Assembly: GCA_903772945.1 (NCBI GenBank)
Contig: CAICTM010000291.1
Coordinates: 16,063 to 80,062 of the forward strand
DNA from: Seminavis robusta
Taxonomy: Eukaryota; Bacillariophyta; Bacillariophyceae; Naviculales; Naviculaceae
DNA length: 64,000 nucleotides
Direction of reading: 5' to 3'
Shown here one piece after another: positions 35,317 through 45,385 of this stretch. The notes beneath the pieces are model-generated. The model saw nothing but the letters and a program-made list of their open reading frames with translations, did not search any database and was not told where the DNA came from. Within the stretch, counting starts at the first letter, position 1; each line of letters opens with the position of its first letter. Made by a program: the position numbers and the translations under genes.

Positions 35317-35752
35317 ATTATTGGCTGCAAAAGAAACGGACACGACGCGAAACAATCATCATCACCAGGATAGATATAAAAATGTCATTTGCATCAAACA
35401 TTATAATGGCCACGTTTTGAGGGGACACACGCCCACTTCTAGTGGTACGCCTAGAGATCGCTTTGGATCACATGGCAATGCGCATGTTGGCGGTTCGGTG
35501 GAACTCCGGTTGTACAGGAACCGAACATGGCTTTGAACACAGCCCTCAAATCTTCCCAAAGGACTGCGTCATGGTGAACCGTAGGTACCATCTGAGGCGC
35601 TACTCGTTCCGTTTCCGTTTGCTTGCTTCTACCGGTACCAGTAGCTAGATGTGGGTATTGGGCCTACACACTCTTCGTGAATCACAACGGACATAGTTAA
35701 ACCCTTTTCTTATTCCACTACATAGACATCGAAGCCCACATACACTACACGT
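35317..35752. other. Convergent spacer between FEN1 and NF-YC
   Basis: Both genes end here. No coding sequence seen; presumably the two 3' untranslated regions. Confidence 0.6.
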
Positions 35753-37969
35753 CTAATGGATCACATCAACCAAGAAATCAAAAATGTCCGTTTTCTGAAT
35801 GGCTTCCCGGATGTCTTCCTTTTGCAACGTCCGTCTCTTGTGTAGCTGAGAGTAGTTCCAGCTACGAATGCTCAAATCCAAAATGAACAATTCACAGGCC
35901 TTGGCAAACAAAACAGGGGCTTCGGCACTGATCATTCGAACATCTTCGTCGCTCTTCATGATGCGCTTGATGCGAGCCAGGGGAAGATCGTTGTGATTCT
36001 TGAAATCCTGCTCCGATTGATTCTCCAGTCCTTCGATGGCACGCATTTCTTCCGTCCAAAAGTTGCCCAAGCTCGAATTCAATTGCTGCAAAAAGGCGGG
36101 CGAATTGCTGGAGGGGGGTGGTTCTGTCGACTGGTGGCCCACCGCCATGGGTTGCTGTGCTACAGGAGCCGCGGCGTGGTGATTGTGATGAGCCATGGGG
36201 GCAGGTGCCGCTGCCACGGGTGCCGTCGCGTAGGTCGGTGCCGGAGCCACGGGAGCCGGTGCAATGAGAGGTGCTGGCGCCGGTGTCGGGGTACTGATTT
36301 GCATCGGTTGAGGCGCCGTCGTAGCAGGAGGAGCGGCGGTCGCTCCCGCCACAGCCGCTACAGGATTGGGGACACGGACAGCGGCAGGAACAGATCGAGC
36401 CGCAGGCCTGGCGGCACTTGTCCCTGCCCGAAAAGACGCTTGCAATTCTTTGCGTTGCTTCTGATGAGTATGGTCAAGAGCCTTGCGCTGTTCGGGAGAT
36501 GCACTCGTAGCAATCAGATTCTGAGTTTCTTGTCGCTGCTTTTGCTTGAGCTGATCCATTTCCTCCATTTGTTTCGGTGTCATGCTTGGTGTAGCTTTCT
36601 TCTTGGCTCCCGAGCTGCCTTCGGCACCCTTGTCATCTCCCTTATAGATACCAGCCTGGATTTGGGCCTGTGTATGAGCATGCACCAATGCCTGCGCCTG
36701 CAAATGGATTTGGGTTTGAATCTGCGAGGGCGTTCCCGGACTCTTGCGAGCATGGACAATGGCTTGAGCCTGAATCTGGCTGAGTGCATTAATCTGGGAG
36801 GCATTCATGGGGACCAACCCATCTCCGCGAGACTTGGCTGCCGCCACCACCGCCTGCGCTTGAGCAGCTGCCTGGACCATTGCCTGCGCTTGAGCCTGAA
36901 TTTGCGCAGGAGTGATATTGGCTTGCTGTCCTCTGGCCGCGGCGGCTGCCAATTGAGCTTGGAGCTGTGCCTGGAGTTGTTGCTGGATCTGTTGCTGAAG
37001 CTGCGAATGCGACCCTGTGGCTGGTTTCTTGGCAGCTGGTTGTCCCTCCTTGGCTGCAGCAGTAGGAGTCGGTGCTTCTCGCTTGGCCCCCGCCGTGATC
37101 GTGGTAGAAGCAGGAGCCGGTTTGACAGCAATGGGGGCTGGCCTGGTCACTACTGGGGCTGGAGCCAAGACGGGGTTTGGAACGGGAGCTGGTTTGGCAG
37201 TCGCCATTGGATTGGCCACAAGGGGAGCCTGGGTAACAACAGGCTTGACCGGTGCTGGTATCGCTACGGCAATTGGATTTGCAGGAGCTGCTACCAAGGT
37301 TGGTGGGACAGGAGCTGTTTGCACTGGGGTGGGGATTGGAACTGGTGCAGCTGCGACTGCTGCCATTGGGTTTGGAACAGGATTTGGAACAGAAACAGCT
37401 GGGGCGGGAACCATTGGAGGTGGGGCAACGGGTTGAGTAGGCACAGGAGCGACTACCATGGGAGTTGGAGCAACTGGTTGGGTGGGGACAGGATCAATAA
37501 CCATTGGCGTCGGGGCAACATGTTGGGCGGGCAAAGGAGTAGGAACCACAGGGGCTGGGGCCTGAGCAATAGGAACAACTGGTTGAGTAGCCACAACAGG
37601 TGGGGCAATCGGAGCTGGGATGGGTGCAGCAGGTTGGGTAGACACGGGAACTGGGGCAACCGGGGCCGCTGTGGCTGCGGCAGCCATAGGATTTGCGACA
37701 ACTAGAGGAGCCGGAATCGGAGCTGGCGCAGCCACTGGAACAGGTGGAGCGGGCTGAGCGGGTGGAGCTGCAACAACAACAGCAACAGAAGGATTGGCTG
37801 GGGCTGGTGGGTTTGGAGGGGCAGCAGCAACAACAACGGCAGGTGCTGGTCCTGGAGCTGGCTTGGCAGTGGTAGTTGCCGTGACCGTGGTAGCTGGCGC
37901 TGCTGCTTCAGGAGTGGCGGCAGGGGTAGGGGCTGCAGTAGGCTGGGTATCCATTGTTGTTCTACTCAT
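35753..37969 (-). CDS. NF-YC-type histone-fold transcription factor subunit with a long Ala/Pro/Val N-terminus
   Basis: 738 residues from the ATG at 37969 (MSRTTMDTQ); an in-frame upstream extension looks like leader sequence. The last ~120 residues form the CCAAT-binding factor C histone fold: LPLARIKRIMKSDEDVRMIS, EAPVLFAKACELFILDLSIR and KRRTLQKEDIREAIQKTD, ending FDFLVDVIH. This matches NF-YC/HAP5 closely. NF-YC pairs with NF-YB, then NF-YA, to bind CCAAT boxes. The first 600 residues are repetitive Ala/Pro/Val (ATQPVVPIAQAPAPVVPTP-like units) with a Gln-rich block and an Ala/Gln coiled region. In animals the Gln-rich activation region lies after the fold, whereas here the protein ends at the fold and the low-complexity part precedes it. 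No introns. Confidence 0.93.
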   Translation of the reverse strand: MSRTTMDTQPTAAPTPAATPEAAAPATTVTATTTAKPAPGPAPAVVVAAAPPNPPAPANPSVAVVVAAPPAQPAPPVPVAAPAPIPAPLVVANPMAAAATAAPVAPVPVSTQPAAPIPAPIAPPVVATQPVVPIAQAPAPVVPTPLPAQHVAPTPMVIDPVPTQPVAPTPMVVAPVPTQPVAPPPMVPAPAVSVPNPVPNPMAAVAAAPVPIPTPVQTAPVPPTLVAAPANPIAVAIPAPVKPVVTQAPLVANPMATAKPAPVPNPVLAPAPVVTRPAPIAVKPAPASTTITAGAKREAPTPTAAAKEGQPAAKKPATGSHSQLQQQIQQQLQAQLQAQLAAAAARGQQANITPAQIQAQAQAMVQAAAQAQAVVAAAKSRGDGLVPMNASQINALSQIQAQAIVHARKSPGTPSQIQTQIHLQAQALVHAHTQAQIQAGIYKGDDKGAEGSSGAKKKATPSMTPKQMEEMDQLKQKQRQETQNLIATSASPEQRKALDHTHQKQRKELQASFRAGTSAARPAARSVPAAVRVPNPVAAVAGATAAPPATTAPQPMQISTPTPAPAPLIAPAPVAPAPTYATAPVAAAPAPMAHHNHHAAAPVAQQPMAVGHQSTEPPPSSNSPAFLQQLNSSLGNFWTEEMRAIEGLENQSEQDFKNHNDLPLARIKRIMKSDEDVRMISAEAPVLFAKACELFILDLSIRSWNYSQLHKRRTLQKEDIREAIQKTDIFDFLVDVIH

Positions 37970-38502
37970 GATGAGATGTAATGAGGAAGCCGAACAGTGA
38001 GTGAGTTCCGTTGATGCCAAGTAAGTGCCCAAATTCAATCGGAATCGGAATGCTGGACCCTTCTGAAGAGCACTGCAACGATCGCGAGATAACAAGCTAA
38101 CGGGCACTCACAAAGACTTTGGAAATTGGAGCAAAATATGAGAGAAGAAAAGAGAGCAATGCCAACACAAAGATATTTGATAAGCAAGATCCAGGAGCGA
38201 ATAGGATTGTTTTGTTTCTTGCTTGGGTTGAAACTATGACGACCTGGTGCCATTTGTAAGCTTCTCCCGATGCGTTATTAGCTTTGGAGCGCGCTGCTTG
38301 ATGCCGCAACAGTTTGGCTCCATCTGGAAGCTTCGATGCTTTGGCTCTGGATGTCTGGAATGCGTCCGTTAGAGAATGTGAATGCTTTAATCTTAACCTT
38401 AGCCTGGCATCTTCTTCCTTGTGGATCCACAAACTAGTACCGGTAGCAAAGCAAAACCACAAGAAGACCACAAAGCCAGAAAGCACCGTGACGAAAAGCA
38501 CA
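37970..38502. other. Divergent promoter region, NF-YC / HhH-GPD gene
   Basis: About 530 bp shared by two genes pointing apart. No coding sequence is required. An open frame continues upstream of 38503 but its codons resemble leader sequence. Confidence 0.55.
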
Positions 38503-39522
38503 ATGACAACTCCATTGCGTCGATCTCCCAGGAAGGCTGCAGTTATTGATAATAACTTGAAAGTGTATCCAGATCCAGCACCATCATCTTGGGAACCTCC
38601 GACTAAGAAGCGAAGAGCTGCCAAAGAAAAGAACGAAAGCAATAATGATTCTTCGTCTCGAGGTCCCACCCACGACGAATGTCGATTTGTAGTGGAATCT
38701 CTGGGCCAACTGCATCCCAATGTCCTTGACGACTGTCAGAATCGACGATCCGACAGCTTGGGTTCCTCCTGTGGCATGAAAGCAAGCATTGCCGACGGAT
38801 TGGTCAGTACCATTTTATCGCAAAACACTACCAATGCCAACAGTACCCGAGCCTTTCAACAGCTCAAAAAGGTTCTACCCACTTGGGAAGACGTGGTTGC
38901 CTTGCCAGATCCACCCACCAAGCTGGAAGACGCCATTCGCTGTGGAGGCCTGGCCAAGATCAAATCCAAACGCATCTATACCATTTTTCAAACGCTCATC
39001 AACGAACGACAAAGCACTTCTTTAGAATACTTGCGAGAACTATCCAATGATCAAATCAAGAAGGAACTGGGACGATTTCCAGGTTTGGGCCCCAAAACCA
39101 TTTCCTGCGTCTTGCTCTTTACCATGATGAGAGCCGAATTTCCAGTGGATACCCATGTCCATAGGATTGCCAAGGACATTTTGAAATGGATTCGACCAGG
39201 GGATAGTCGGGAAGAAGCGTACGAACACCTCAATGCCGTCGTACCAGATGGCTGCAAGTTGGAATTGCATTGTCTGCTCATTGCTCACGGCAGACAGTGT
39301 CATCGTTGTGCGGCACGAGGAAAACCACAATTTCCACCCAAGGATGGAACCAAACTGGAATGTCCATTAGTGGACCTTAACAAGACGAGGGCAAACCTCA
39401 AGAAGCAGCAACAATATACAGTTGATTATTCAAAGGCGTCAGCAAAGCCAGAATTGGTGGTCAGTGTGAAACCAGAGAAGATTCTGAGCACCAATGAAGA
39501 GGACAAAGGAGGAACTAGCTGA
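38503..39522 (+). CDS. Endonuclease III-like HhH-GPD DNA glycosylase lacking a complete iron-sulfur motif
   Basis: 339 residues from MTTPLRRSPRK, single exon. After a basic N-terminus, the HhH-GPD fold has ADGLVSTILSQNTTNANSTR, the hairpin GRFPGLGPKTISCVLLF (with the Lys used as nucleophile by bifunctional Endo III) and the catalytic Asp in FPVDTHVHRIAKD. Family members excise oxidised pyrimidines and cut by beta-elimination. The usual four-Cys cluster (C-x6-C-x2-C-x5-C) is not complete: only CHRC and a distant ECPL remain. It resembles a plant HhH-GPD protein group with a similarly altered end (CSNC-like). Substrate is unknown; a base-excision role is inferred from the intact active site. 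Confidence 0.87.
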   Translation: MTTPLRRSPRKAAVIDNNLKVYPDPAPSSWEPPTKKRRAAKEKNESNNDSSSRGPTHDECRFVVESLGQLHPNVLDDCQNRRSDSLGSSCGMKASIADGLVSTILSQNTTNANSTRAFQQLKKVLPTWEDVVALPDPPTKLEDAIRCGGLAKIKSKRIYTIFQTLINERQSTSLEYLRELSNDQIKKELGRFPGLGPKTISCVLLFTMMRAEFPVDTHVHRIAKDILKWIRPGDSREEAYEHLNAVVPDGCKLELHCLLIAHGRQCHRCAARGKPQFPPKDGTKLECPLVDLNKTRANLKKQQQYTVDYSKASAKPELVVSVKPEKILSTNEEDKGGTS

Positions 39523-39669
39523 ATCGCTAGCCGGGTAGTTCTACCGTACTGCGCTACAGTAGTCTGAAAAAGAAGTGGAACAAAGGTGACAAGCCGTGGC
39601 CACTAGCTAGTGCTAGATACAGCATCAACACACAACTAACTTTCCAATCCCCCTATCATGCAGTGTTCC

Positions 39670-40842
39670 CTATGATGTCTCGGTGGAATTGTTGATTGGT
39701 TTTGACAAAAGAGGAAACTCCTTTGCTGTATCTTCCAATGCTTGCTGTGCTAATGCCGTCATGGACTTTTTCTCATCGTCAGCACCTGTTTGCAAGTAGT
39801 TCTGTAACAGCACTTGCGTTGTTGTTGTTGTTTGTTGTGTACTACTGCTTTGTTCTCCTTCTTGTTCACGACATTTCTTCCCCATACTCTGTAGCAAGTG
39901 TATATTTCGTTGCCATACTCGATCCGTGTCGCCCTTCATGATTTCAACTGCCCGACTCACGTCGTCTTCTTTCAGGACATGAAACATGGGATACGGTGAT
40001 CGGTTGGTATAGTATTCCATCTTGTCTGGATCGTCTTCACTCTTATCTTGGATATTTTCATTGGCAAATACAAACAATGGATGAAAGGGCACAATTTGAA
40101 TCTTTCCCGTCAAGTCGTGGTCTTCCAGCAATCCGTCTACAATCATGGACAGTACATCCAAAAAGGAATCAAAATCGGTGGGAAACAAATCGGGGCAGAC
40201 CAGGAGTGCTGTACCGGGAATTGGATCCTCCTTAGTATCATCGGTCAAAAAAGCCAGCGATTGTGCCAGTACGTGTTGCAGTACCGTGTCAATGTCGCTA
40301 CTCTCCGGTACCACGGAAATGTACAGTTGATGATCGGCCAATGGTTTGGCGGCAAAAGGACACAGATTCATTCCCACCACCACCCGTTTCACCCACGCTC
40401 TGGTTTGCTCTTCCATCTCGTTATCAATATCAATATCTTGAATGTCAGTCTGAGCTTGCTGCAACTTGGAAGATCCCAATGACCGGCTGGAGGATGACTG
40501 TTGTGGATTGTTGTTGTGAGATTTCTTCTTGGATTTCTTCTTGGTCTTCCTTTTCTTGTCTTGCAATTGACCGGAGGGTGGTTCTGGCTTTTGGCTGGAG
40601 CTCATCCATCGGCGGCTGCCACTGCTGGTTGCTCGTTGCTGTTCCAGTCCATGGTGTGGACAATTTCCTCCTAGAATATGATGGATCCGATGCGTCGACG
40701 TGTGTCGGAGTGGCAGTTTCAGCCGTGAATGAGTGAAACCACATCGGAATGCTCTTGTTGTGCTGGCCATCATCATTGTCATGAAAAATAATGCGAGCAA
40801 CGAGATCTTGGACCAATCCAAATGGAGCCAGGATTCATTCAT
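39670..40842 (-). CDS. DUF1415-family protein with a plastid-type presequence
   Basis: 390 residues from the ATG at 40842 (MNESWLHLDWSK). A hydrophobic N-terminus (ISLLALFFMTMMMASTTRAF) ends at an Ala-Phe, resembling the cleavage motif of diatom plastid presequences. A basic low-complexity linker follows. The C-terminal 230 residues are DUF1415: VVVGMNLCPFAAKP, IPGTALLVCPDLFPTDFDSF, KIQIVPFHPLFVF and NRSPYPMFHVLKEDDVSRA. The family is common in bacteria and plastid-bearing eukaryotes and has no settled function. It is divergent from the SET-MYND gene, with 300 bp between starts. Confidence 0.88.
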   Translation of the reverse strand: MNESWLHLDWSKISLLALFFMTMMMASTTRAFRCGFTHSRLKLPLRHTSTHRIHHILGGNCPHHGLEQQRATSSGSRRWMSSSQKPEPPSGQLQDKKRKTKKKSKKKSHNNNPQQSSSSRSLGSSKLQQAQTDIQDIDIDNEMEEQTRAWVKRVVVGMNLCPFAAKPLADHQLYISVVPESSDIDTVLQHVLAQSLAFLTDDTKEDPIPGTALLVCPDLFPTDFDSFLDVLSMIVDGLLEDHDLTGKIQIVPFHPLFVFANENIQDKSEDDPDKMEYYTNRSPYPMFHVLKEDDVSRAVEIMKGDTDRVWQRNIHLLQSMGKKCREQEGEQSSSTQQTTTTTQVLLQNYLQTGADDEKKSMTALAQQALEDTAKEFPLLSKPINNSTETS

Positions 40843-41138
40843 ACCACGATGTGTCAACAAACCAATCAGCCACAGATTGACCCACTCCCTCTCTCTCACT
40901 CTCTTTCCACTTGTTTCGTATTCTGGTGGTTTGTGGCAGTGGCTTGCACTTTTTTTTCTTTTTTTCAAATGTTTTCTTTTGTTTTCGTATTTTGGTAATT
41001 ATGCATCCAATTGGTCGTTTTTAGTTGGATCTTGCGTATCTTTCCGGTAACGCTATCCCTATCAAGGATGACAACGGCTCCCAGACCACCAAATCCGAAA
41101 TCCGAAAGGAAGGGTCGCGGAGATGAATACAAGATACA

Positions 41139-43175
41139 ATGGTGGAGATCACAGAGGTTGTGGAAGCCACCACCAGCAATAATGGCACAACAGAGACTAC
41201 CGGATTGAAGAAGGACGCAGGGGAAAGGGAAAAGGCGGAAGCTCAAGGCGCTGACAAGAGCAAACCAGAAGAAAAGCAACGACATGTGCAAGAGTTGACC
41301 ACACTTCAGCTGGAAGGATTGAAACAAGTCTGCACTGCTTGTGGGTTGGGGCCTCGTAGTGCCTTGTCCCCTACAGATCCCACCACCACCAAGTCTACTG
41401 CTGTATGCAGTGCTGATGGATTGATTCCCCTGAAACGATGTTCTGTCTGTCACCAAGCTTGGTATCACGATCGTGCCTGTCAACAAAAGGATTTTCCAAA
41501 ACACAAGAAGGTATGCAAGCGACTCCTCAAACAGCAACAACAGCAAATTGACAAGAATACCAACAAGGTTGTCTGCTGTCGTGTCCAAGAATCCAACGAT
41601 AGCAGAGGAAGATACGTGGTCGGCACCCAAACGTTGATTTTTGGCACTGTCATTGGACCTCACAACGCCACTTGTGGAAAGCCGTTGCCCGTATGGAATG
41701 GGGATGATACTGTCAGTATTAGTGATGAACAAATCAAGCCGCACAACAAGAATACAAGAAAAATTGACAATCAGCATTGGCAGCCCATTGTGGCTCCCGT
41801 GTTACTGGAAAATCATCGTCGGTATCGATGTGTCGTCTGTTTTGGACTCATGTTGGAGAACAACAGCAATACTCCCTCTGTTTCTACTACTACGGTCGGC
41901 AATCGAAAAATACTGGAGCAATATTACCCCACCCGACTTTGTTCCGATGCTTGTCGTCGCAAGGCGGCGGCGTTTCTACCCAGTGAACAACAGGCAATCT
42001 CTACCATTTACAATCAAAAAAGCAACAATAATCCACCCATGATTCTCCCCACGGCCGTATTGCTCTATCGCCTGGTGTTGGCCACGGAACGAACGGGACA
42101 AATCAAACAAGTACTCTTGGAACAATTGCAATCCGAACGGGCCGACCCGCATCACATTATTAGCGACGAGGAAAAGGCTCACGAACAGGCCGTCTGCGCC
42201 ACGACCTGGGCCATGATGAAAGCCATTACTACGTTGCCACTGTGGCATCTCGATGATCTGGCAGCGTTGTTGCAGCAAGTCAAATTGAATGCGTTTAGTG
42301 TCTGTACGGGGGAAGCAGTGGCCTTGGGGGTTGGACTGTACACCACCACAACAACAACTTTGGAACCAGCACCGAATCTGTTCAATCACAGTTGTCGTCC
42401 CAATCTACTGCAGACATTTGACTATGGCGTTGCGGGACAGTATCCGTCCTTGCGATTGACTGTGTGTGTGCCGCAAATACACGCCCAAGAAGAATTGACA
42501 GTGAGCTATATTGATCCCACGTTGCCACGGCACCTTCGGCAAACTCGATTGCGGCAAGACTACGGATTCCACTGTCATTGTCCCACGTGTCGAGACCTGG
42601 GGCGCGATGAATTGCAAATCAAATGTGCCCGAAAAAAATCCTGTTCCGGAACGATTCGATTTCCGGATGGCAATGCATGTTGTGATCAGTGCCAGACCAA
42701 GCCAGCTAACGACAACCTCCGAGACGACCTCTTGTCCAAATTCGAAACGATCGAGTCACATGACATGGCTGCGTTGGAAACGGCATACCAATCCACGAAA
42801 CAGCAATGCAAACCATCTTCCTGGATTGTACAGGAATGGGGAGAACGCCTGTTGCAAGCCCTACTCGATGGTTTGGGGGATGCATCTTCCAGCGATGATG
42901 CCCAACTACAGTACGCCATTGCGGCACAAGCCTTTCAACTGACCGAGGAATTGTTACTCTCATCACATCATCAAGGAGAAGACAAGCAGCAAGATTGTTT
43001 GCTGCTGCGACGAACCTTGTTACGGTACAAATCCATCAAGTTGCGACTCTTTTTGAACGTGCGTCCCACCGAGGCAATGCAGGAATTGGAGCGAGACATT
43101 CTGTCGACCTGTGCTACGTTCTTTCCTAGTCATCATGAAATCATGCAAGAGATTGTGCGGGATTGCTGCTTGTAG
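41139..43175 (+). CDS. SET and MYND domain protein (SMYD-like)
   Basis: 678 residues, single exon, ATG at 41139. A zinc-binding MYND-type finger lies about residues 65-130 (CTACGLG, an inserted Thr/Ser loop, RCSVCHQAWYHDRACQQKDF, HKKVCKRLL). The SET domain is split around it, as in SMYD proteins. The C-terminal SET core has FNHSCRPNLLQTF (about residue 414), the substrate/cofactor motif TVSYIDPTLPRHLRQTRL and the post-SET FHCHCPTCRD. A helical C-terminal domain follows. SMYD enzymes methylate lysines on histones or other proteins using S-adenosylmethionine. The protein is longer than typical SMYD (about 430-490 residues), mainly because of an N-terminal extension and a longer central part with an extra Cys pair (CVVCFGLML). 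Substrate unknown. Confidence 0.9.
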   Translation: MVEITEVVEATTSNNGTTETTGLKKDAGEREKAEAQGADKSKPEEKQRHVQELTTLQLEGLKQVCTACGLGPRSALSPTDPTTTKSTAVCSADGLIPLKRCSVCHQAWYHDRACQQKDFPKHKKVCKRLLKQQQQQIDKNTNKVVCCRVQESNDSRGRYVVGTQTLIFGTVIGPHNATCGKPLPVWNGDDTVSISDEQIKPHNKNTRKIDNQHWQPIVAPVLLENHRRYRCVVCFGLMLENNSNTPSVSTTTVGNRKILEQYYPTRLCSDACRRKAAAFLPSEQQAISTIYNQKSNNNPPMILPTAVLLYRLVLATERTGQIKQVLLEQLQSERADPHHIISDEEKAHEQAVCATTWAMMKAITTLPLWHLDDLAALLQQVKLNAFSVCTGEAVALGVGLYTTTTTTLEPAPNLFNHSCRPNLLQTFDYGVAGQYPSLRLTVCVPQIHAQEELTVSYIDPTLPRHLRQTRLRQDYGFHCHCPTCRDLGRDELQIKCARKKSCSGTIRFPDGNACCDQCQTKPANDNLRDDLLSKFETIESHDMAALETAYQSTKQQCKPSSWIVQEWGERLLQALLDGLGDASSSDDAQLQYAIAAQAFQLTEELLLSSHHQGEDKQQDCLLLRRTLLRYKSIKLRLFLNVRPTEAMQELERDILSTCATFFPSHHEIMQEIVRDCCL

Positions 43176-43276
43176 TGTACGCTAACAGTGTAATCGATGA
43201 GAGGAACGCAGACGCCATGCAAAATATCAAACAACATGTTGAAATTTAGAATACAAGTAGCTTCATCCCGCTGCCT

Positions 43277-44616
43277 TCAATCTTCTTGCTTTCCGCGCTC
43301 TGATCTTTCGCGGAACACTGACAGCTGACGCCGGGGGAAGTGACTGAGGAAGAAATCTGGCATAGGGTCTTCCTCTGCCACTGTGATGTGTTCCACATAG
43401 CTCCACTTGTGCTCTCTTGTCAGCGGACGAATGTAGTGCTCCATCAAATCATAAAGAGTAACGTTTTCGGGCGACAAACGCTTGCTGTCGAGTTCTGGGT
43501 TTGTGCTTTTCCAGCCTTCCGGTACGCATTTTCTAATCACCATCGCTGCAAGATCTCTCAATTGGATCAGAGTAATGCCCCGATGCTCAGCCTTGGGAAT
43601 GTCACGTCCTCTATATGCTGTGTGGTACCAGTATTGCTTTGGTATCAAGTACAAGAAAGAGCCGTCCTGGATACCCAGCTCGACAAGCATCGTCTCCCCA
43701 GGCTGATCTGTCGTTTCCTCAATACCAGTTACACCATCAGCAGCCACAAACTCAAAATCTTCCAGTGTCAGCTCATTGTGAAAGGATTTCTTGAGAATAC
43801 TCCTCAGCATATTTATTGTGTCAGTGGGCTCGACACGTAGAGAAACAGATTGCCGCCGCAGTGAACGCACGTGGATAATCCAGGAGACGACCCATACGTG
43901 CAAAATGCTTCCATTGCTGATCCCAGGCAAAAACCGATGCAGTGAAAGCCCCTGACCAACTCCTGTCCTTTCCAGAAAAAGCGCAACTTAGCTTCATCTT
44001 CCTGCAGCCTCTCCGATATCAGCTCCCAGGCCCACTCCAGTGTCGTTCCATCATACTGGTATGGTCCGTCTTCAAACACATAAAAAGAGTCGCATGGGGT
44101 TTGGTGCTTCCCATGGCGAGACACAAGTCTGGCCACTTTTGGTGATGCGTGATTTAGACAAAAGCACGCTTTTTGATGCAATGATTTGATCACTTCAATT
44201 TGCACTTTTGTCCCGATGTCAAGGTGGTATTTCTCACCATCAACGAATGCACCATCTCGTGTTTCATTTTGGCCATACCGGTAGCGAATTCGCATTGCTT
44301 TACCAGGAATGATATCAGGAACAACAACACCCTTGGCTTGAAGCAAACTTTGAATTTCTTGTTTTAGCCGAAGAAAGGACATTTCTGTTTTGCTGCGAAG
44401 GTCGCTTGGTAGATGAACTTTGATAGGAAAGTGCGCGTCGAGTCCGTATTCTGGTGGTGCAGATCCTAATGCAACTTCTACGGGCTTTTCTGGGGGACAG
44501 CATATTGCACGGCCACAAACGGGGATAACCCATACGGGGCAAGTCACAGATACAAGAATACAGGCGATACAGACGACGCAGAAGCCTTCGCTTTTATCGG
44601 TATCGTCTTCACTCAT
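43277..44616 (-). CDS. Ubiquitin-like-fold protein with Cys-rich N-terminus; exon junction unresolved
   Basis: Two overlapping minus-strand frames carry one protein. The first (44616 to about 43950) has a hydrophobic Cys-rich N-terminus (GFCVVCIACILVSVTCPVW), then FPIKVHLPSDLRSKT and helical regions to KLRFFWKGQEL. The second (about 43900-43277) has SVSLRVEPTDTINMLRSIL, which strongly resembles a ubiquitin-like domain, and ends RRQLSVFRERSERGKQED. The join is either a 70-130 nt intron or a frameshift; no GT-AG pair is clearly best. Function is not recognised. The N-terminus could be a membrane anchor. It is divergent from the CP12-like gene. Confidence 0.6.
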
Positions 44617-44999
44617 ACTGTCCGAATCTGCAAGCGACCATGGGCGACGGAGAGGGGAACCGGTACCAGCGCTTAGCTCTACCGGTACCGGTGGGTGAAC
44701 AAACTCCGTCTTTGATCTTCCAAATCAACATCAGTGGACTGCAAGCAGAACCACCCCACTAACACCAATGCCATCACACCACCAACACTGCGCTTCTATT
44801 CTCTCTTTGCCTTCTTCTGTTTATCTCCAAATGCCTCAAGGTCCCGTCCTTGATGACAATGACAAAGTCATAACCAACGGTAGAGTACCAAATGGATCGA
44901 GAAAGAGTTCAGTTCTGATGTTTGGGATCTTTATTAGGGTTCAGGTAATCACTGAACATTCTCCACGTTCCGAGGCAAATGATTTCCACGCTTGTGACA

Positions 45000-45015
45000 G
45001 TGACTCATGAGTCAC
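45000..45015. promoter_or_regulatory. Perfect 16-bp palindrome with bZIP-type half-sites
   Basis: GTGACTCATGAGTCAC contains TGACTCA and TGAGTCA, the AP-1/GCN4 type of bZIP site. It lies about 370 bp upstream of the CP12-like gene and also upstream of the divergent ubiquitin-like gene. Regulatory use is inferred. Confidence 0.4.
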
Positions 45016-45385
45016 GAGTCTCTGCTCCACGGAAAGTAAGGAGCAGGCGTCAAACTGTTCCGCGTGGAAAATCTTTTGAGCACAACGCATTTCGGAAGAA
45101 AAACGAACGTCAGCGAAAGAGCTCAACCACCAAGATTCGGGGGGTTGTTCGCCATGGCGAACAACGCATCTGCTTTCGATTGTTGCCATTGGATTGAGTG
45201 CGTTGTAGAACACAATTGCAGTCGTATTCGAAGATAATCGTCGCATTTCACAGCTGTGTAGAAGCCATCTGCAACCCATCAAGTTTCTTCGCGTCTTTTG
45301 GCATTTGAATAAAAGATCTGCCGATCCAGACCACCAATCATAAAATCAACCCAACAGTTTTTTATCTGCTAATATATATCCTACA

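Noticed and set aside
34498-35355. 285-codon frame antisense to FEN1
   Set aside because: Shadow of the FEN1 coding strand, which carries every family motif.
35993-37705. 570-codon open frame antisense to NF-YC
   Set aside because: Caused by the repetitive Ala/Pro/Val codons of the real gene; its product is Arg/Gly/Cys/Trp-rich with no domain.
40965-41777. 270-codon frame antisense to the start of the SET-MYND gene
   Set aside because: No recognisable domain and it overlaps the MYND finger coding sequence.
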